A stretch of DNA of 64,000 bases, taken from Congeria kusceri (Eukaryota > Mollusca > Bivalvia > Myida > Dreissenidae). This document shows positions 52,712 to 64,000 of this stretch, in pieces. Position 1 is the first letter of the stretch. The number at the start of each line of letters is the position of its first letter. A model generated the notes under the pieces. It had not been told where the DNA came from, made no database searches, and saw nothing but the letters and a program-made list of their open reading frames with translations. The stretch lies in contig CM051029.1 of NCBI GenBank assembly GCA_027627225.1, forward strand, positions 22,931,356 to 22,995,355. Reading direction: 5' to 3'. Made by a program: the position numbers and the translations under genes.

Positions 52712-53355
52712 AGCTCACATTTATTTTTAACGTTTCAAACCAAAAAAAAAGTAACGTTACATTATAATATGAAACTTGCTAATTTTTCTACAGAAAAAGA
52801 ACAAAATTATCGTTGTTAAACTACCCAATGAACAACGCAAAAGTAGTTCCGATTCTGAGCGGAGCATAGTCAAATTATCATTAAAATTGCAAAAATATTT
52901 ATCAAATCATTTAAGAATTCAAATAATGTTCGCATTATCGTTGTTTATCGGCCAACTAAAAACTCTTTAATTCCAATGCATCAGAACACCAAATCGTTGA
53001 TTATTGACCGGTAAACAACGATAAATCGAAAATTATTTTTGAATCGACACGTACTCGTATGTGTACTACAGAACAGTGAGATTCATTTCAGTTGTGTCGT
53101 TTAACTTCAATAATCACGTTTCACAACTACCGGTATATAAACACGGACACTGCATAATAATTTCAGTGTTGCTGTTTACTATAAACTACTCCTACCTACT
53201 CACCAGCCTTGAACTGCAGGATGCTTTCTGGAAACCGGAAGTGGAAAGCAGTCGGAATGACGTCACGTCAGTACACAACTTTGAGGATTAAGCAACTTAT
53301 TTTGGTAACATGAGAAGGGTTTTAATGCGTTTAAAAGCATGTGATTAACAAGATC

Positions 53356-53494
53356 TGACACTCGTTGTCATTTTATACTATATTTTATTAAACTCGTCCA
53401 GGAAATTCGTAAGTAAGCTCGCAAAAGGCTCGCTTACTTACAAAATTCCTAATCTCGTTTAATAAAATATTGTACGAAATGGCAACTCGTGTCA
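53356..53494. mobile_element. Internal 139-bp hairpin element (unit 6)
   Basis: Same as unit 2, with one substitution in the right arm (GGCAACTCG). Confidence 0.85.
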
Positions 53495-53846
53495 GATATA
53501 CACTGTATATCTTATAAACAAATGTCCAAATGTTTGTTTCTAAATGTTTCAGAAATGTTCATAATGAAGACACTGGACTGCTCCTACCGTCTTAGGACAA
53601 CACTACGAGTTCCTAATTAGTTCAATGAAATTAAGAGTTAACCACTGAAAGTACGGTACAGTATTTGATGCTGTACTGTAAACAATTCCCAGTTTATTCA
53701 GCAACCTTAACGAAATCATGGGGGCGCCAAGTCCATCATCTCGCTAGGGTAACTAAAGGTCAGCAAAGGAAACTTCTATATATAGAAAAGACGTAATATT
53801 TTGAAATAAAATTTGTATCATCATCATTATTATTGTTATTATTATT

Positions 53847-53881
<35 letters not shown>

Positions 53882-54725
53882 TATCATCATTATGTGTAAT
53901 TTTTGTACCATTTGTAGCAGTATTAAATTATTATTCTTATTAATATATTATTATTTTAATTATTATAAAACACCATCATGAACAAAAAAGGGCTTTATCG
54001 ACTTAATACAGACTGCCTATTTAGTTGTGTCGTTCTTTTTTAACAAAACAAATAATGTTACTAAGGAAACAGAACATATCAGTTAGGCCTTTTTGGAGGG
54101 AGTAATTAGCACGACATGAATAATGGACAGGACAAGAAACGTTCTTAATTAAGAACAGTCCATCAAACGTATATGTATGCAAATAAGCATGGTTATATAG
54201 CTTTGATTAAATGTATGTGTGAATGCATTGTTATTTTTAAATCATTTTATTTAAAATGATTACAATACTTGCGAAAGAAACAGAATTTTTACAGAAAACT
54301 GTACCGCCAATTTTACTTCAATGTTGCAATAAAATGTATATTCATTTCTTAAATAGAAATATCAATAACATTGTTGTAAATTCTACGCTCCTTGTTACAA
54401 TTATTACAAGAATAAAGTCTAAAAGACACGAGCTACCACTGTTAAACTATCAACATGTGTAACAAAACCTATAAAATCTATAAAAGCAGACAAGAGGTTG
54501 CTGCTCCTTTTTGTAACACCATACAGTTATGCGCCCAACCTTTTGTGTTATTTTAGCAGGTGTTTAAAATAAACGTGTAATTGTAATTTTAAATGGCCTA
54601 TCTGTCGGGAGCAGGAACCTGTTACTCCCCTGATCCGAGAGAGTGCGACATGTCAGATATAAACTAGAACTACCACTGTCATGGCGCAAATACCACAGCA
54701 TGCCGCATTGTCACAACGATATTGT

Positions 54726-55877
54726 ACGGAATCCGGTTAGTGCCATATGAAATATCGTGCCTCTTCCGGCAAGGGCGAGACACGAAAATTGCGCGAAACA
54801 CGAAGCGAGACACGATATTCCCGCGAGACATGAAGCGAGGCACGATATTGTAACACGAGATCTCGCACTGTCGCAGTATCCTATACCACATAATCTCGCG
54901 GTAAAATATCGTGCCTCGCGTGGTGTTTCGCGCAATTCTCGTGTCTCGCTTCGTGTCTCGCGTTAAAATATCGTTCCTCGCTTCGTGTCTCGCGCAATTC
55001 TCGTGCCTCGCGTTCAAAGGTCGAGACACGAGATGCGACGCGAGACACGAAGCGATACACGATATTCAGGCGAGACATGAAGCGATGCACGATGTTATAG
55101 CGTTCAAATATCGCCCGAGTATCGCGGTAAATTTTAAAACTACGATACTCGAAACACGAAGCGAGACACAAGAATCGGGCGACACACGAAGCGATGCACG
55201 ATATTGTATCGTTCAAATATCGCCCGAATATCGAGTATCGCCTGAATATCGTGTCTCGCTTCGCATCTCGTGTCTCGACCTTTAATCGCGAGGCACGAGA
55301 ATTGCGCGAGACCCGAAGCGAGGCACGATCTTTTCCCGCGAGACACGAAGCGAGACACTATATCGATAATCGTGCGATATTTGAACGATACAATATCGTG
55401 CTTCGCTTCGTGTCTCGCGCAGTTCTTGCGTCTCGCTTCGTGTTTCGCGTATCGTGGTATGAAGTTTACCGCGAGACACGAGAATCAGGCGTTATTTGAA
55501 CGATATAATATCGTGCCTCGCTTCGTGTCTCGCCTGAATATCGTGTATCGCTTCGTGTCTCGCTTCGCATCTCGTGTCTCGACCTTTGAACGCGAGGCAC
55601 GAGAATTGCGCGAGACACGAAGCGAGGAACGATATTTTAACGCGAGACACGAAGCGAGACACGAGAATTGCGCGAAACACCACGCGAGGCACGATATTTT
55701 ACCGCGAGATTATGTGGTATAGGATACTGCGACAGTGCGAGATCTCGTGTTACAATATCGTACCTCGCTTCATGTCTCGCGGGAATATCGTGTCTCGCTT
55801 CGTGTTTCGCGCAATTCTCGTGCCTCGCGTTCAAGAGTCGAGACACGATATTTCATATGGCACTAACCGGATTCCGT
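54726..55877. mobile_element. 1152-bp foldback core element (unit 6), left arm converted
   Basis: Same length, but about 54831-55026 is the reverse complement of its own right-arm type (55577-55790) instead of the left-arm type of units 1-5. The tip at 54726-54788 and the sequence from 55039 keep left-arm identity. Confidence 0.9.
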
Positions 55878-56606
55878 AATATTGATACAAGCAACATGTA
55901 GTTTTGAGGTGTAAAAAATGTATTAGTTAACTGGGGAAAGAAATTGACAAAAGGGAATAACTCTGTAAACAAAGTAGCGAGAGCCATAACTCTTGAGCAT
56001 TGCACTCCGTCTTATAACCGCCTATCCATGTATGAAGTCTGAGTTCCACTCCTTCAGTAGACTTGGAGAAAATGGCCGAAAGGAAAATTGACAAGGGGGA
56101 ATAATTCCGTAAATAATGCAGCTAGAGTTATAATTCTTGCGCTAGATTTATAATTCTTGTGCGCTGCACTCATTCTAACAAAAAATCTGTTTACGTATGA
56201 AGTTTGAGGTCAATCCTTCTGTAGTGTGAGAAAATGGCAGAACAAGGAAACCGGAACAAGGGGAATAACTCAATTTATAATGCAGCTAGAGTTGTAAAAA
56301 TCTTGTGCACTGCACTCCACCTAGTCCAGGACAAAAAAACGACATCCAGACAACCGTACGGACGGACAGACAGACAAGCTGATTCCAGTATAATCCCTTT
56401 CTTTTGTGGGAATTCCCGATGTTGCTGTCGAGCTCTTGGAAGTACCAGGAAGTACCCGGGAACACCGTCTGTTTGTTGAGATCCACAGATTCGCGGACTA
56501 TTAAAGCGTACAAATTATTTTGTAAATAACGTTTAGTAAAATGTTGTAGTTGAAATTAGAACAGCAAATAAATTCTACTATGATTATTTAAACCTGAACT
56601 TGTCAA

Positions 56607-56863
56607 CCATCATTATCATCATCATCATCATCATAATTAACGTAATACATGATGATGAAGATTTTGATGATGAGATGGTGATGACGAAGACGATAATGAT
56701 GATGATGACGATGATAATGAGAAGGAGATGATGATGACGATGATGATGGCGATATGATGATGGTGATGATGATGATGACGATGATGATGAGTATGGGGGA
56801 GGAGATGATGATGACCACGTTGATGATGATGACGATGAGTACGGGGAAGGAGATGATGATAAC

Positions 56864-56894
<31 letters not shown>

Positions 56895-57066
56895 AGTATC
56901 GGAAAGGAGATGATGATGACGACGATGATGATGATGAGGTGGAGGATATGCTGATGACGATGATGATGATGGCGATGATGATGGTGATGATGATGATGAT
57001 GGCGATGATAATGATGATGAGGAGGAGGAGAAGGATATGATAATAATAATAATATTATTATTATTA
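56607..57066. repeat. GAT-rich microsatellite (unit 6)
   Basis: Resembles unit 3 in its longer pure GAT run and short ATT end, suggesting that units 3 and 6 share a recent history. Confidence 0.9.
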
Positions 57067-57189
57067 CTTTATTGCCGTGTATGTACCGATTTATTTATTA
57101 CAGTCCATGCATTATTTTCTGTGTTGCTCTCTTTTCTCCTTGAATATGTTATAAATTCTATTAGATAATCACTCAGAAACTGAAGAGCA

Positions 57190-57503
57190 CTGTAGGACAA
57201 TATTTTTCACAAATCATATTTTTCACATCTGTGAAAAATAGGACCGCATTCTTCACAGGTGTGAAAATTGAGATCTTATTCTTCACGCATCACAGTCTTA
57301 TTCTTTACATTTTCTGTGACGTTTGTGATCGCATCAAGTTTTTAATATGCAATTAAGTCATATTCTTCTGCAATCCTCACGCATACCCCGTTTTAAACCA
57401 ATCACATTCGCCACACTTTGTCACACTTAAAAATGTGACAAATGAGATCCTATTCTTCACAGGTGTGTGAAAAATATGATTTGTGAAAAATATGATCCTA
57501 CAG
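57190..57503. mobile_element. 314-bp inverted-repeat element (unit 6)
   Basis: Same ends and length as in unit 1. Confidence 0.85.
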
Positions 57504-57511
57504 AGCTCACA

Positions 57512-58146
57512 TTTATTTTTAACGTTTCAAACCAAAAAAAAAGTAACGTTACATTATAATATGAAACTTGCTAATTTTTCTACAGAAAAAGAACAAAATT
57601 ATCGTTGTTAAACTACCCAATGAACAACGCAAAAGTAGTTCCGATTCTGAGCGGAGCATAGTCAAATTATCATTAAAATTGCAAAAATATTTATCAAATC
57701 ATTTAAGAATTCAAATAATGTTCGCATTATCGTTGTTTATCGGCCAACAAAAAACTCTTTAATTCCAATGCATCAGAACACCAAATCGATGATTATTGAC
57801 CGGTAAACAACGCTTTATTTTTAACGTTTCAAAACAAAAAAAAAGTAACGTTACATTCTAATATGAAACTTGCTAATTTTTCTATAGAAAAAGAACAAAA
57901 TTATCGTTGTTAAACTACCCAATAAACAACGCAAAAAGTAGTTCCGATTCTGAGCGGAGCATAGTCAAATAACGTTCTCATTAAAATTGCAAAAATATTT
58001 ATCAAATCATTTAAGAATTCAAATAATGTTCGCATTATCGTTGTTTATCGGCCAACTAAACACTCTTTAATTCCAAAGCATCAGAACACCAAATCGTTGA
58101 TTATTGACCGGTAAACAACGATAAATCGAAAAAAAATTCTGAATCG
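57512..58146. repeat. Tandem duplication of the unit-terminal segment (unit 6 only)
   Basis: Copy one (57512 to about 57812) and copy two (about 57813-58146) both run from TTTATTTTTAACGTTTC to the terminal hairpin with GACCGGTAAACAACG. Copy two has variants (CAATAAAC, GCAAAAAG) that are shared with the diverged flanking relative at 58640 rather than with units 1-5. Confidence 0.88.
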
Positions 58147-58623
58147 ACACGTACTCGTATGTGTACTACAGAACAGTGAGATTCATTTCAGTTGTGTCGT
58201 TTAACTTCAATAATCACGTTTCACAACTACCGGAATATAAACACGGACACTGCATAATAATTTCAGTGTTGCTGTTTACTATAAACTACTCCTACCTACT
58301 CACCAGCCTTGAACTGCAGGATGCTTTCTGGAAACCGGAAGTGGAAAGCTGTCGGAATATTTTGGCGCATGCATAGTCGTTTTCGTCTGTTGCACAAATT
58401 GTATGTGCTGGTCGCGAAGTACAAAATAGAAAAAAACGACAAAAATATATATATATTTTATATCAGAAATATTTGTTAAATAATACATTTTCTATAACAT
58501 TTAATTTAGTTAGTTTTCTCATAAGTTCAATATATACGACATAAATATACATTTAGAAGTTCTTCTTGTTGTTGTTTTATTTCGACAATGAACTATTTAG
58601 CTGTATCATTCGCCTTCATACAG
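58147..58623. repeat. Macrosatellite unit 7, 477-bp partial
   Basis: Follows the unit start up to TTCGCCTTCATACAGA and then departs from the unit. It is more diverged than the others, with small deletions near 58410. Confidence 0.92.
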
Positions 58624-58639
58624 AGCTTACAGGACCAAA

Positions 58640-58966
58640 AATTCGAAATTCTAACATGATACTCGCTATTTTTTCTAAAGACAAAGAACACAATTATCGT
58701 TGTTAAACTACCCAATAAACAACGCAAAAAGAAGTCCCGATTCTAAGCGGAGCAAAGTAAAATGTAGTTCCAATTAAAATTGCAAAAATATATGTAAAAT
58801 TATGTTGGAGTCGAAATAATATTTCGCATTATCATTGTTTATCGGCCAATAAACAACTCTTTGTCGTTCTAATGCGTGGCTATCAAACAACTCGAGCTGA
58901 CGCCCTCGTGGTTTAATTCCTACGCATCAGAACTCCAAATCGTTGTTTATTGGCCGATAAACAACA
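58640..58966. mobile_element. Diverged relative of the unit-terminal element, outside the array
   Basis: Matches 32110-32346 in order (TTATCGTTGTTAAACTACCC, then ATTGTTTATCGGCC) at perhaps 80 percent by eye. Its end is a better hairpin than in the units: TTTATCGGCCAATAAACAAC at about 58838 pairs with GTTGTTTATTGGCCGATAAA near 58943, around GCTGACGCCCTCGTGG. Confidence 0.75.
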
Positions 58967-59036
58967 ATAAAACGAAAAAAAATCTTAAGTCAACATGCAA
59001 ATCTGTAAATCATTATCATTAGTCACTTTTAAGTTA

Positions 59037-59151
59037 TAAACAATAAACAACTCTTTGTCGTTCTGATGCGTGGCTATCAAACAACTCGGGCTGACGCCCT
59101 CGTGGTTAAATTCCTACGCATCAGAACTCCAAATCGTTGTTTATTGGCCAA
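59037..59151. mobile_element. Second copy of the terminal hairpin element
   Basis: Repeats the hairpin of 58845-58966 almost exactly (CTCTTTGTCGTTCTGATGCG through GTTTATTGGCCAATAAACAA), giving two close tandem copies. Confidence 0.8.
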
Positions 59152-59760
59152 TAAACAACAATTAATTGAAAAAAATCTTATGTGAACATGGAAATCTATA
59201 AATCGTCATCATTAGTCACTTTTAAATTATTTATTAGCGACGAATACTGTTTGTTTTAAAGTATCTAACAACTGACAGCTGTATTCCCCGTGTATAACTC
59301 GGTCAACCTTGATGCCATGATGGTGGCGCCTCTTCCATCACGTCGCCATGGTTACCCATAGTTACCACGCTAGAAACCAGCCAAAATTGGGTCACTAAAA
59401 AAATTAATCTGATGTGAATAATTACTTAAGTACTTATTTCAAATGATTGGTCAATATACGATGCTTCGCATTTCAGCATGATAAACATTTAAAATGCACC
59501 AGACTATTGTGAATGTGTCAAATGAACCAAACTTATTAAAATAATCTCAATATCGCTAGAGTGCAAAGGGACTCGCAAGACCATGTACGTTAGATTGCCT
59601 AACGGATCTTCATTAAAAATAAACATTCAAAGACACATTTAATTGATTGAAACTCATGAAAATATGTTCGCATATTAATATTAAAGGTGCAAAGATATTT
59701 CTGTCTTTATATTTCTATATGGTAAGATATCAACAGATAATAACTTAGCTTAGCGTGCAC
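59152..59760. other. Intergenic; no gene recognised
   Basis: No supported frame, RNA or repeat. Confidence 0.4.
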
Positions 59761-60012
59761 GTTCCGGTGATTGACGATGATGACCGGAAGCAGACGGGAG
59801 GTCATCCAGAGGAGAGTTCCGGAGATTGCTGACAGTAACCTTAAAGAGACGGTAGGTCATCCAGAGGAAAATTCCGGTGATTGCCGATGACGACCGGAAA
59901 CAGACCGGAGGTCATCCAGAAGAGAGTTCCGGCGATTGCCGATGATTACCGGACACAGACGGAAGGTCATCCAGAGGCGAGTTCCCGTGATTACCGATGA
60001 TGACTGGAAACA
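59761..60012. repeat. 55-bp minisatellite, about 4.6 copies
   Basis: GTTCC or ATTCC block starts recur at 59761, 59816, 59871, 59926 and 59981, exactly 55 bp apart. AGGTCATCCAGAGG is shared by most copies. Confidence 0.92.
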
Positions 60013-62070
60013 CTAAAGCTATCGATAGGGCATCTCAGGTGATTCGAACGATATCCGGGAAAACCAGGTTAAATTACTTCGTTGCTAGCAAGCAGATAAA
60101 ACTGGTGAGAACCGATAGTGTCTGAAAATATACCAATTACGTGTATACATGTAGTTATGTAAAATGTATTACTGAGTTACAATACTAATGCAGTGTAATA
60201 TTAAGTCATGAGTAATAACAATACAATTTACATGTATTACTTAATGTGATTTCTTGTTTGCGGTATTTCAAACATTTGTTTTGACGTCTAAACACAACGC
60301 GTTTTTTCCTTAACGGTAACACGAATGTTGGCTTCTTATTTTTTGTATAAATAATGTATTCTTTGTTATTGTTGAAAAAACTTCTGCGACAAGCAAAATA
60401 AATAACTAAATACCGGTAGATTGATCCATGATAAACTAACAACAAAAGTCAGCAGAAAAATAACAAATTGATAATAAAAAGTATTTAAAAAAGACTAATA
60501 GTAGGAGTGGTAGTAATAGTAGTAGGAGGAGATAGTTGAGTAGTAGTAGTTTGTAACTAACCTGTTTTTGTCAATTCCATGTATATCACGTAACCTACGT
60601 CCGTACACAACATTGTAATTTTCCGCACGGAAACCCCGCGCAAAATTCCTGAGAACATTTCACGCGTTGTGCAGTAGATCTTAGCAAATAAGTCCGTGAA
60701 AAAGATTTGATTGGTCGAATATCTTTCGTAGATATCCGGCGATTTTCGGCACGCTTCCGAATATACTATTATTAAGAACTACGAATATACAGATAATAAA
60801 CGTAATGGTAGCGCGTAATCTACCGAAATCAGACGAATGCCTCGACTGATCGGTCAAATACTCGAAAGTAGCCCAAGTTCCCACCCCCGACCAGATCTTT
60901 CTGCCGTAGGTACGGCTCGTATCGCGATTCGGAGGCCACGATACACTACGAGCTGTGGCGCACATGTTTTGTCTTGAAAATGGTACGTAAAAATCATATT
61001 ACGACTGGCAAAATATGATTGTAGATGAAGGCATTATAAGCATTAGGCGTGTTCTTCAAAATAATTAAAGGCGCATCATGAATGTCGGTCTATAATTTTC
61101 CTTTCAGAATACCTGTGGCTGCCTTTGTTGGTGACTCAAAGTTTCAAAGTAATAAAACGCTCCTGACCAAGCCTTATGTCATGTTTACGAATATTAAGTG
61201 AATCTCTCCGATGCACTGATAACCGATTTCTCAAACACCGATTACATTTTTGAAATGAACAATACTTTTGATTCGATTTATTGTTACTGCCAATCACAGA
61301 GAAAAATAATGCAAGGCTTGGTGACATATTACTATTCTTTCAAAAAAAAGATAATTTAACAGTATAACCATCTGCAATGAAGGAAAGACCCTATCTGTTT
61401 TGCTATTTAACTATGGAGTTTCGATTACAGAGTCTGTAACAATTTTCTTACCTTAGCATAACATAATTATACTTCAAACATATGGGCGTTGGATTTTTAA
61501 AGATAAGCATCATATTAGACCACATAGTAACATAAATCGAATCAAATCAAGCTCTGATAAAAATAATTTAAATAAAATGATTGTGTAAAATAAACGTGTG
61601 GATTATACATATTAAGCAGGTCCGAGCTTGTTGCCACATTTAAATAGGCGTGGTAATTTGAGTGTGCCAATATAAACATAATACATGTACATGTAGCATA
61701 ATTAGCTCCCACGCCTCCGTACCGTACAGTCATGACATACAGCGTGAACCGACCCTTATGAGCCATACCACGGCTCTCCTACGACTCGGTGACCATTGGT
61801 CCAAAATAAGTAGCTTAGACATCGATCAGCGACAATGTCACAACACAGATCTAGAAGAATAAGCGCGTCGTTTTCGTCTTTGCAGTATTTAGTAGTACCG
61901 TGTGTTATAACACATGGAAATTTCATGGAAAACACTAAATGTCTAACTTCAAATTAAGCAAACATCTTTCCATACTCAATGACATACTTTAGTGACACAT
62001 AACATAGTGCAGTCCCACCTAGACGACAACGACGTTTGAGTCAGTGCAAAGGCTTCGAAGCCAATGCGAT
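60013..62070. other. Intergenic, upstream of TRAPPC1; no gene recognised
   Basis: Includes a degenerate TAG/AGT-rich run at about 60500-60552. Minus-strand frames at 60681-60965 and 61136-61327 show no family I recognise. The proximal part should contain the TRAPPC1 promoter, but I cannot point to an element. Confidence 0.4.
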
Positions 62071-62092
62071 AAACAACAACAACAACAACAAC
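62071..62092. repeat. (AAC)n microsatellite in the TRAPPC1 5' leader
   Basis: About seven AAC triplets end 11 bases before the ATG. They make the upstream frame read as poly-Gln (QQQQQQQ), which is not part of the conserved protein. Confidence 0.85.
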
Positions 62093-62103
62093 AGGATAAC
62101 AGG

Positions 62104-62202
62104 ATGACCGTTTATAATTTGTACATTTTTGACAGAAATGGAACGTGTTTATACTATGGAGAATGGAACAGAAAGAAACAATCGGGCATGCCTAGAGAGG
62201 AG
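62104..62202 (+). CDS. TRAPPC1: TRAPPC1 (Bet5) first coding exon, partial gene
   Basis: The 33 codons start [20 protein letters not shown] and end QSGMPREE. They match the highly conserved N-terminus of TRAPPC1/Bet5, a small longin-fold subunit of the TRAPP complexes that act as Rab1 exchange factor in ER-to-Golgi and Golgi traffic. The ATG at 62104 has A at -3 and coincides with the family's start, although the frame stays open upstream to 62044 through a poly-Gln artefact. Homology stops exactly at GAG|GTTAGT (62202/62203), a plausible donor in phase 0, where the family protein would continue with a Glu-Tyr-Lys-Leu type segment. The family is about 145 residues, so about three quarters is missing. 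No second exon is visible in the remaining 1.8 kb. The sequence looks intact and functional. Confidence 0.9.
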
Positions 62203-64000
62203 GTTAGTCTAAATACTACGCTAGTGTACAAATTAAAAGGCCTATATCGTTGCGACAAATCTGACGTTAAAATTGATCGACTGTAGTTTCAACATTACAA
62301 CTCCCAGCTATATTGCAGTTATTAGGTTTTCATACTAACGCGCCGCCTAGAATCCAGTCGGCAACTTTGAACAGTAATATTATCAAAATAAAATATTTAT
62401 GAAGCAAATGGACACCAAAATATAAAGCTATGCTTACTAGGTCAATAAGGAGAGCTTACTTGATACGGGATGCTTGAAGAATAATTTTATTAGTCCAAGT
62501 TTCAAACAATTCAAAATTTTCATGAAAAATGTTTATCCTTTGTTCGCGAAAACTTGAAAAATCTGTCAGTCATTCTTTAATTTTTTGCCAGTCGGAATGA
62601 ATATCTGTCAGTCCAACTTTACAAAAAGTAATAACTTGTAAAACACAACAAAAATGAGGCAACTGTTAAGCTTTATTTTAATTTTCCATTGTAGATGTGC
62701 GGGTTGATACATTTTTATTTAGATTATGTAATCATAGTTTCTTGTGGAAGTTCGAGTTCACGTTTATTACCCGGCTTTGCACCATCATAATAGTTTAACG
62801 GTAAACCATTCCACATTTTCAAGCTCTGTATAACCACTGCTATTTACTCTACAAATATTAATGAGATATTAACAATAAAAATATGAAAGCGAAATCACCT
62901 GGCAAAATCCTCTATAATAGAAGAAATGGTGTTATTATTTTGTAACTGTTGTTGTTAACTTCGAAAGTGAAAGTGTCTCGCGAAAACTGAATAGTATTTT
63001 TCTTGCATATGATTGGTTAACAAAATTCAAATGCATGTTTTAACAGCCCAGACAAAGACGGCCCAGTCCAAGACGGCCTACTTATTACAAAAATTGTTTA
63101 AACTCCGTTGGGATAGGATTAAATTTTGGTTTTAATTGTCAAATATATTTTGATTATTGCAATTAGAGTTAGTTTGTATATTATGCATGCATATTTATGT
63201 GTATTTCCCTTTTATTAATTTAAATGTTCCAAATTAGTATGATATCAAAACCAGTATAGTCTAGTCGGCCATCATGGAATTTTGTCGTATTTGTCTGATA
63301 TTACAAAATTTACGTCACATCCGGTCTAAATTTCGGCGAATTGTAAATATCGTCATCTGATTTGTTTTTCAGTTAGTCGGACCGATTTTCTTTCAACTTT
63401 TGTCAGTCCTGCACTAGATTTATCAATCAGGACAGGCGGACCGACGGTTTTCGTGGACACCCTCCTTTGCAATGAAAACTGCTGAGGAGTGCCGAATTGA
63501 AAACGTCATTTTATTTAACCCAAATAAAAACTACAATAAAACACAGTGATCGGCCTTTTCGGCGTGTTGTACCAAAACAATCATGCACTTATGAACCGAT
63601 ACATTTCTTTGGTATTTATATGTGTGTTGATGAGTTATATTTTTTAAAATATTGTTAACAATAGTGAAACGGTCTCCAAGTTTTATTTTATATATAAAAT
63701 TTAACATAAATCAGCGTTTTTTCTCTATATAAAGTTGGTACCAGAAAACGGTACCATTCCCAATCCGATTTTCTGACCATTTTTCCCAATTTGAAGTTAA
63801 AAATTCGCAAATGTAAGGAAAAACACCCCAAAAGACCCTGAAAAGATCGACGATGTTCCTGTATTTTACTTTTGTTTTACCCAAGCGTAAACCATAGCTC
63901 AAATCAGTTACTGTTAACGGCTAGGGGAAGTAACCGCTGCAAGGTTTGGTGGCGCTGTATCGATTGGTTACTGTTATCAGTTATACATTGCGTGCGAGAA
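62203..64000. other. Probable TRAPPC1 intron 1; no exon recognised
   Basis: Begins at the GTTAGT donor. AT-rich, with words such as CAGTCGGA/CTGTCAGTC recurring near 62565-62615 and 63370-63440, perhaps dispersed repeat. I see no conserved second exon before the window ends. Confidence 0.5.

Larger units (their letters stand above)
47877..53046. repeat. Macrosatellite unit 5 (5170 bp)
   Basis: Same order of parts, with the core variant shared with unit 4. Confidence 0.95.
53047..58146. repeat. Macrosatellite unit 6 (5100 bp), rearranged
   Basis: Carries a deletion of about 377 bp near 53257, joining GTCGGAAT to GACGTCACG with a 3-nt AAT microhomology, a duplication of about 302 bp of its terminal segment, and a foldback core whose left arm has been replaced by right-arm sequence. 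Confidence 0.93.

Noticed and set aside
61136..61327. Possible zinc-finger fragment (CSFQKCNRC...H...H)
   Set aside because: Cys/His spacing does not fit a C2H2 finger and no second finger is present.

Overview
The window reads as nuclear DNA from a metazoan, most likely a mollusc and plausibly a bivalve. It is AT-rich with very few exons, and the only conserved coding pieces are intron-bearing animal genes: the 5' coding exon of an UNC93-like membrane protein and the first coding exon of TRAPPC1. The rest is transposon relics, hairpin (MITE-like) elements, minisatellites and one very large tandem array. The mollusc assignment is inference from repeat style and gene type, not from a diagnostic marker.

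Layout. 220-2810: a hairpin element split by a dead LINE retrotransposon. 2811-7427: no recognised gene; this is probably the first intron of the UNC93-like gene, which is on the minus strand with its 5' coding exon at 7428-8787. 9435-12049: a decayed pogo/Tigger-like DNA transposon with short inverted repeats; its transposase carries a C-terminal Cys/His domain and is broken by frameshifts and stops. 13807-20040: three arrays whose repeat unit is 18 bp and whose consensus sequences look related, plus a 52-bp minisatellite and unrelated interruptions. 21072-24245: a small hairpin, then a very large imperfect palindrome (arms about 1.3 kb) combined with a 135-bp terminal inverted repeat element. 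24246-27328: tRNA-derived SINE-like fragments and a second, uninterrupted copy of the hairpin element seen at 220.

27329-58623 is the dominant structure: a head-to-tail macrosatellite of six units of about 5.05-5.18 kb plus a 477-bp partial seventh, very similar to each other. Each unit is a mosaic of foldback pieces: a 139-bp hairpin element (reduced in unit 1), an ATC/ATT microsatellite, an exactly 1152-bp CpG-rich foldback element bounded by 34-bp inverted repeats, a degenerate three-copy repeat of about 145-165 bp, a GAT-rich microsatellite of about 0.4-0.5 kb, a 314-bp inverted-repeat element and a short terminal hairpin. I see no convincing protein gene in the unit; the long open frames on both strands come from the repeats.

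58624-64000: diverged relatives of the unit-terminal element, a 55-bp minisatellite, unrecognised sequence, and the TRAPPC1 first coding exon at 62104-62202 with its splice donor. The two host genes are not functionally linked. The most novel-looking content is the macrosatellite with its foldback core, including one unit in which one palindrome arm appears to have been overwritten by the other.
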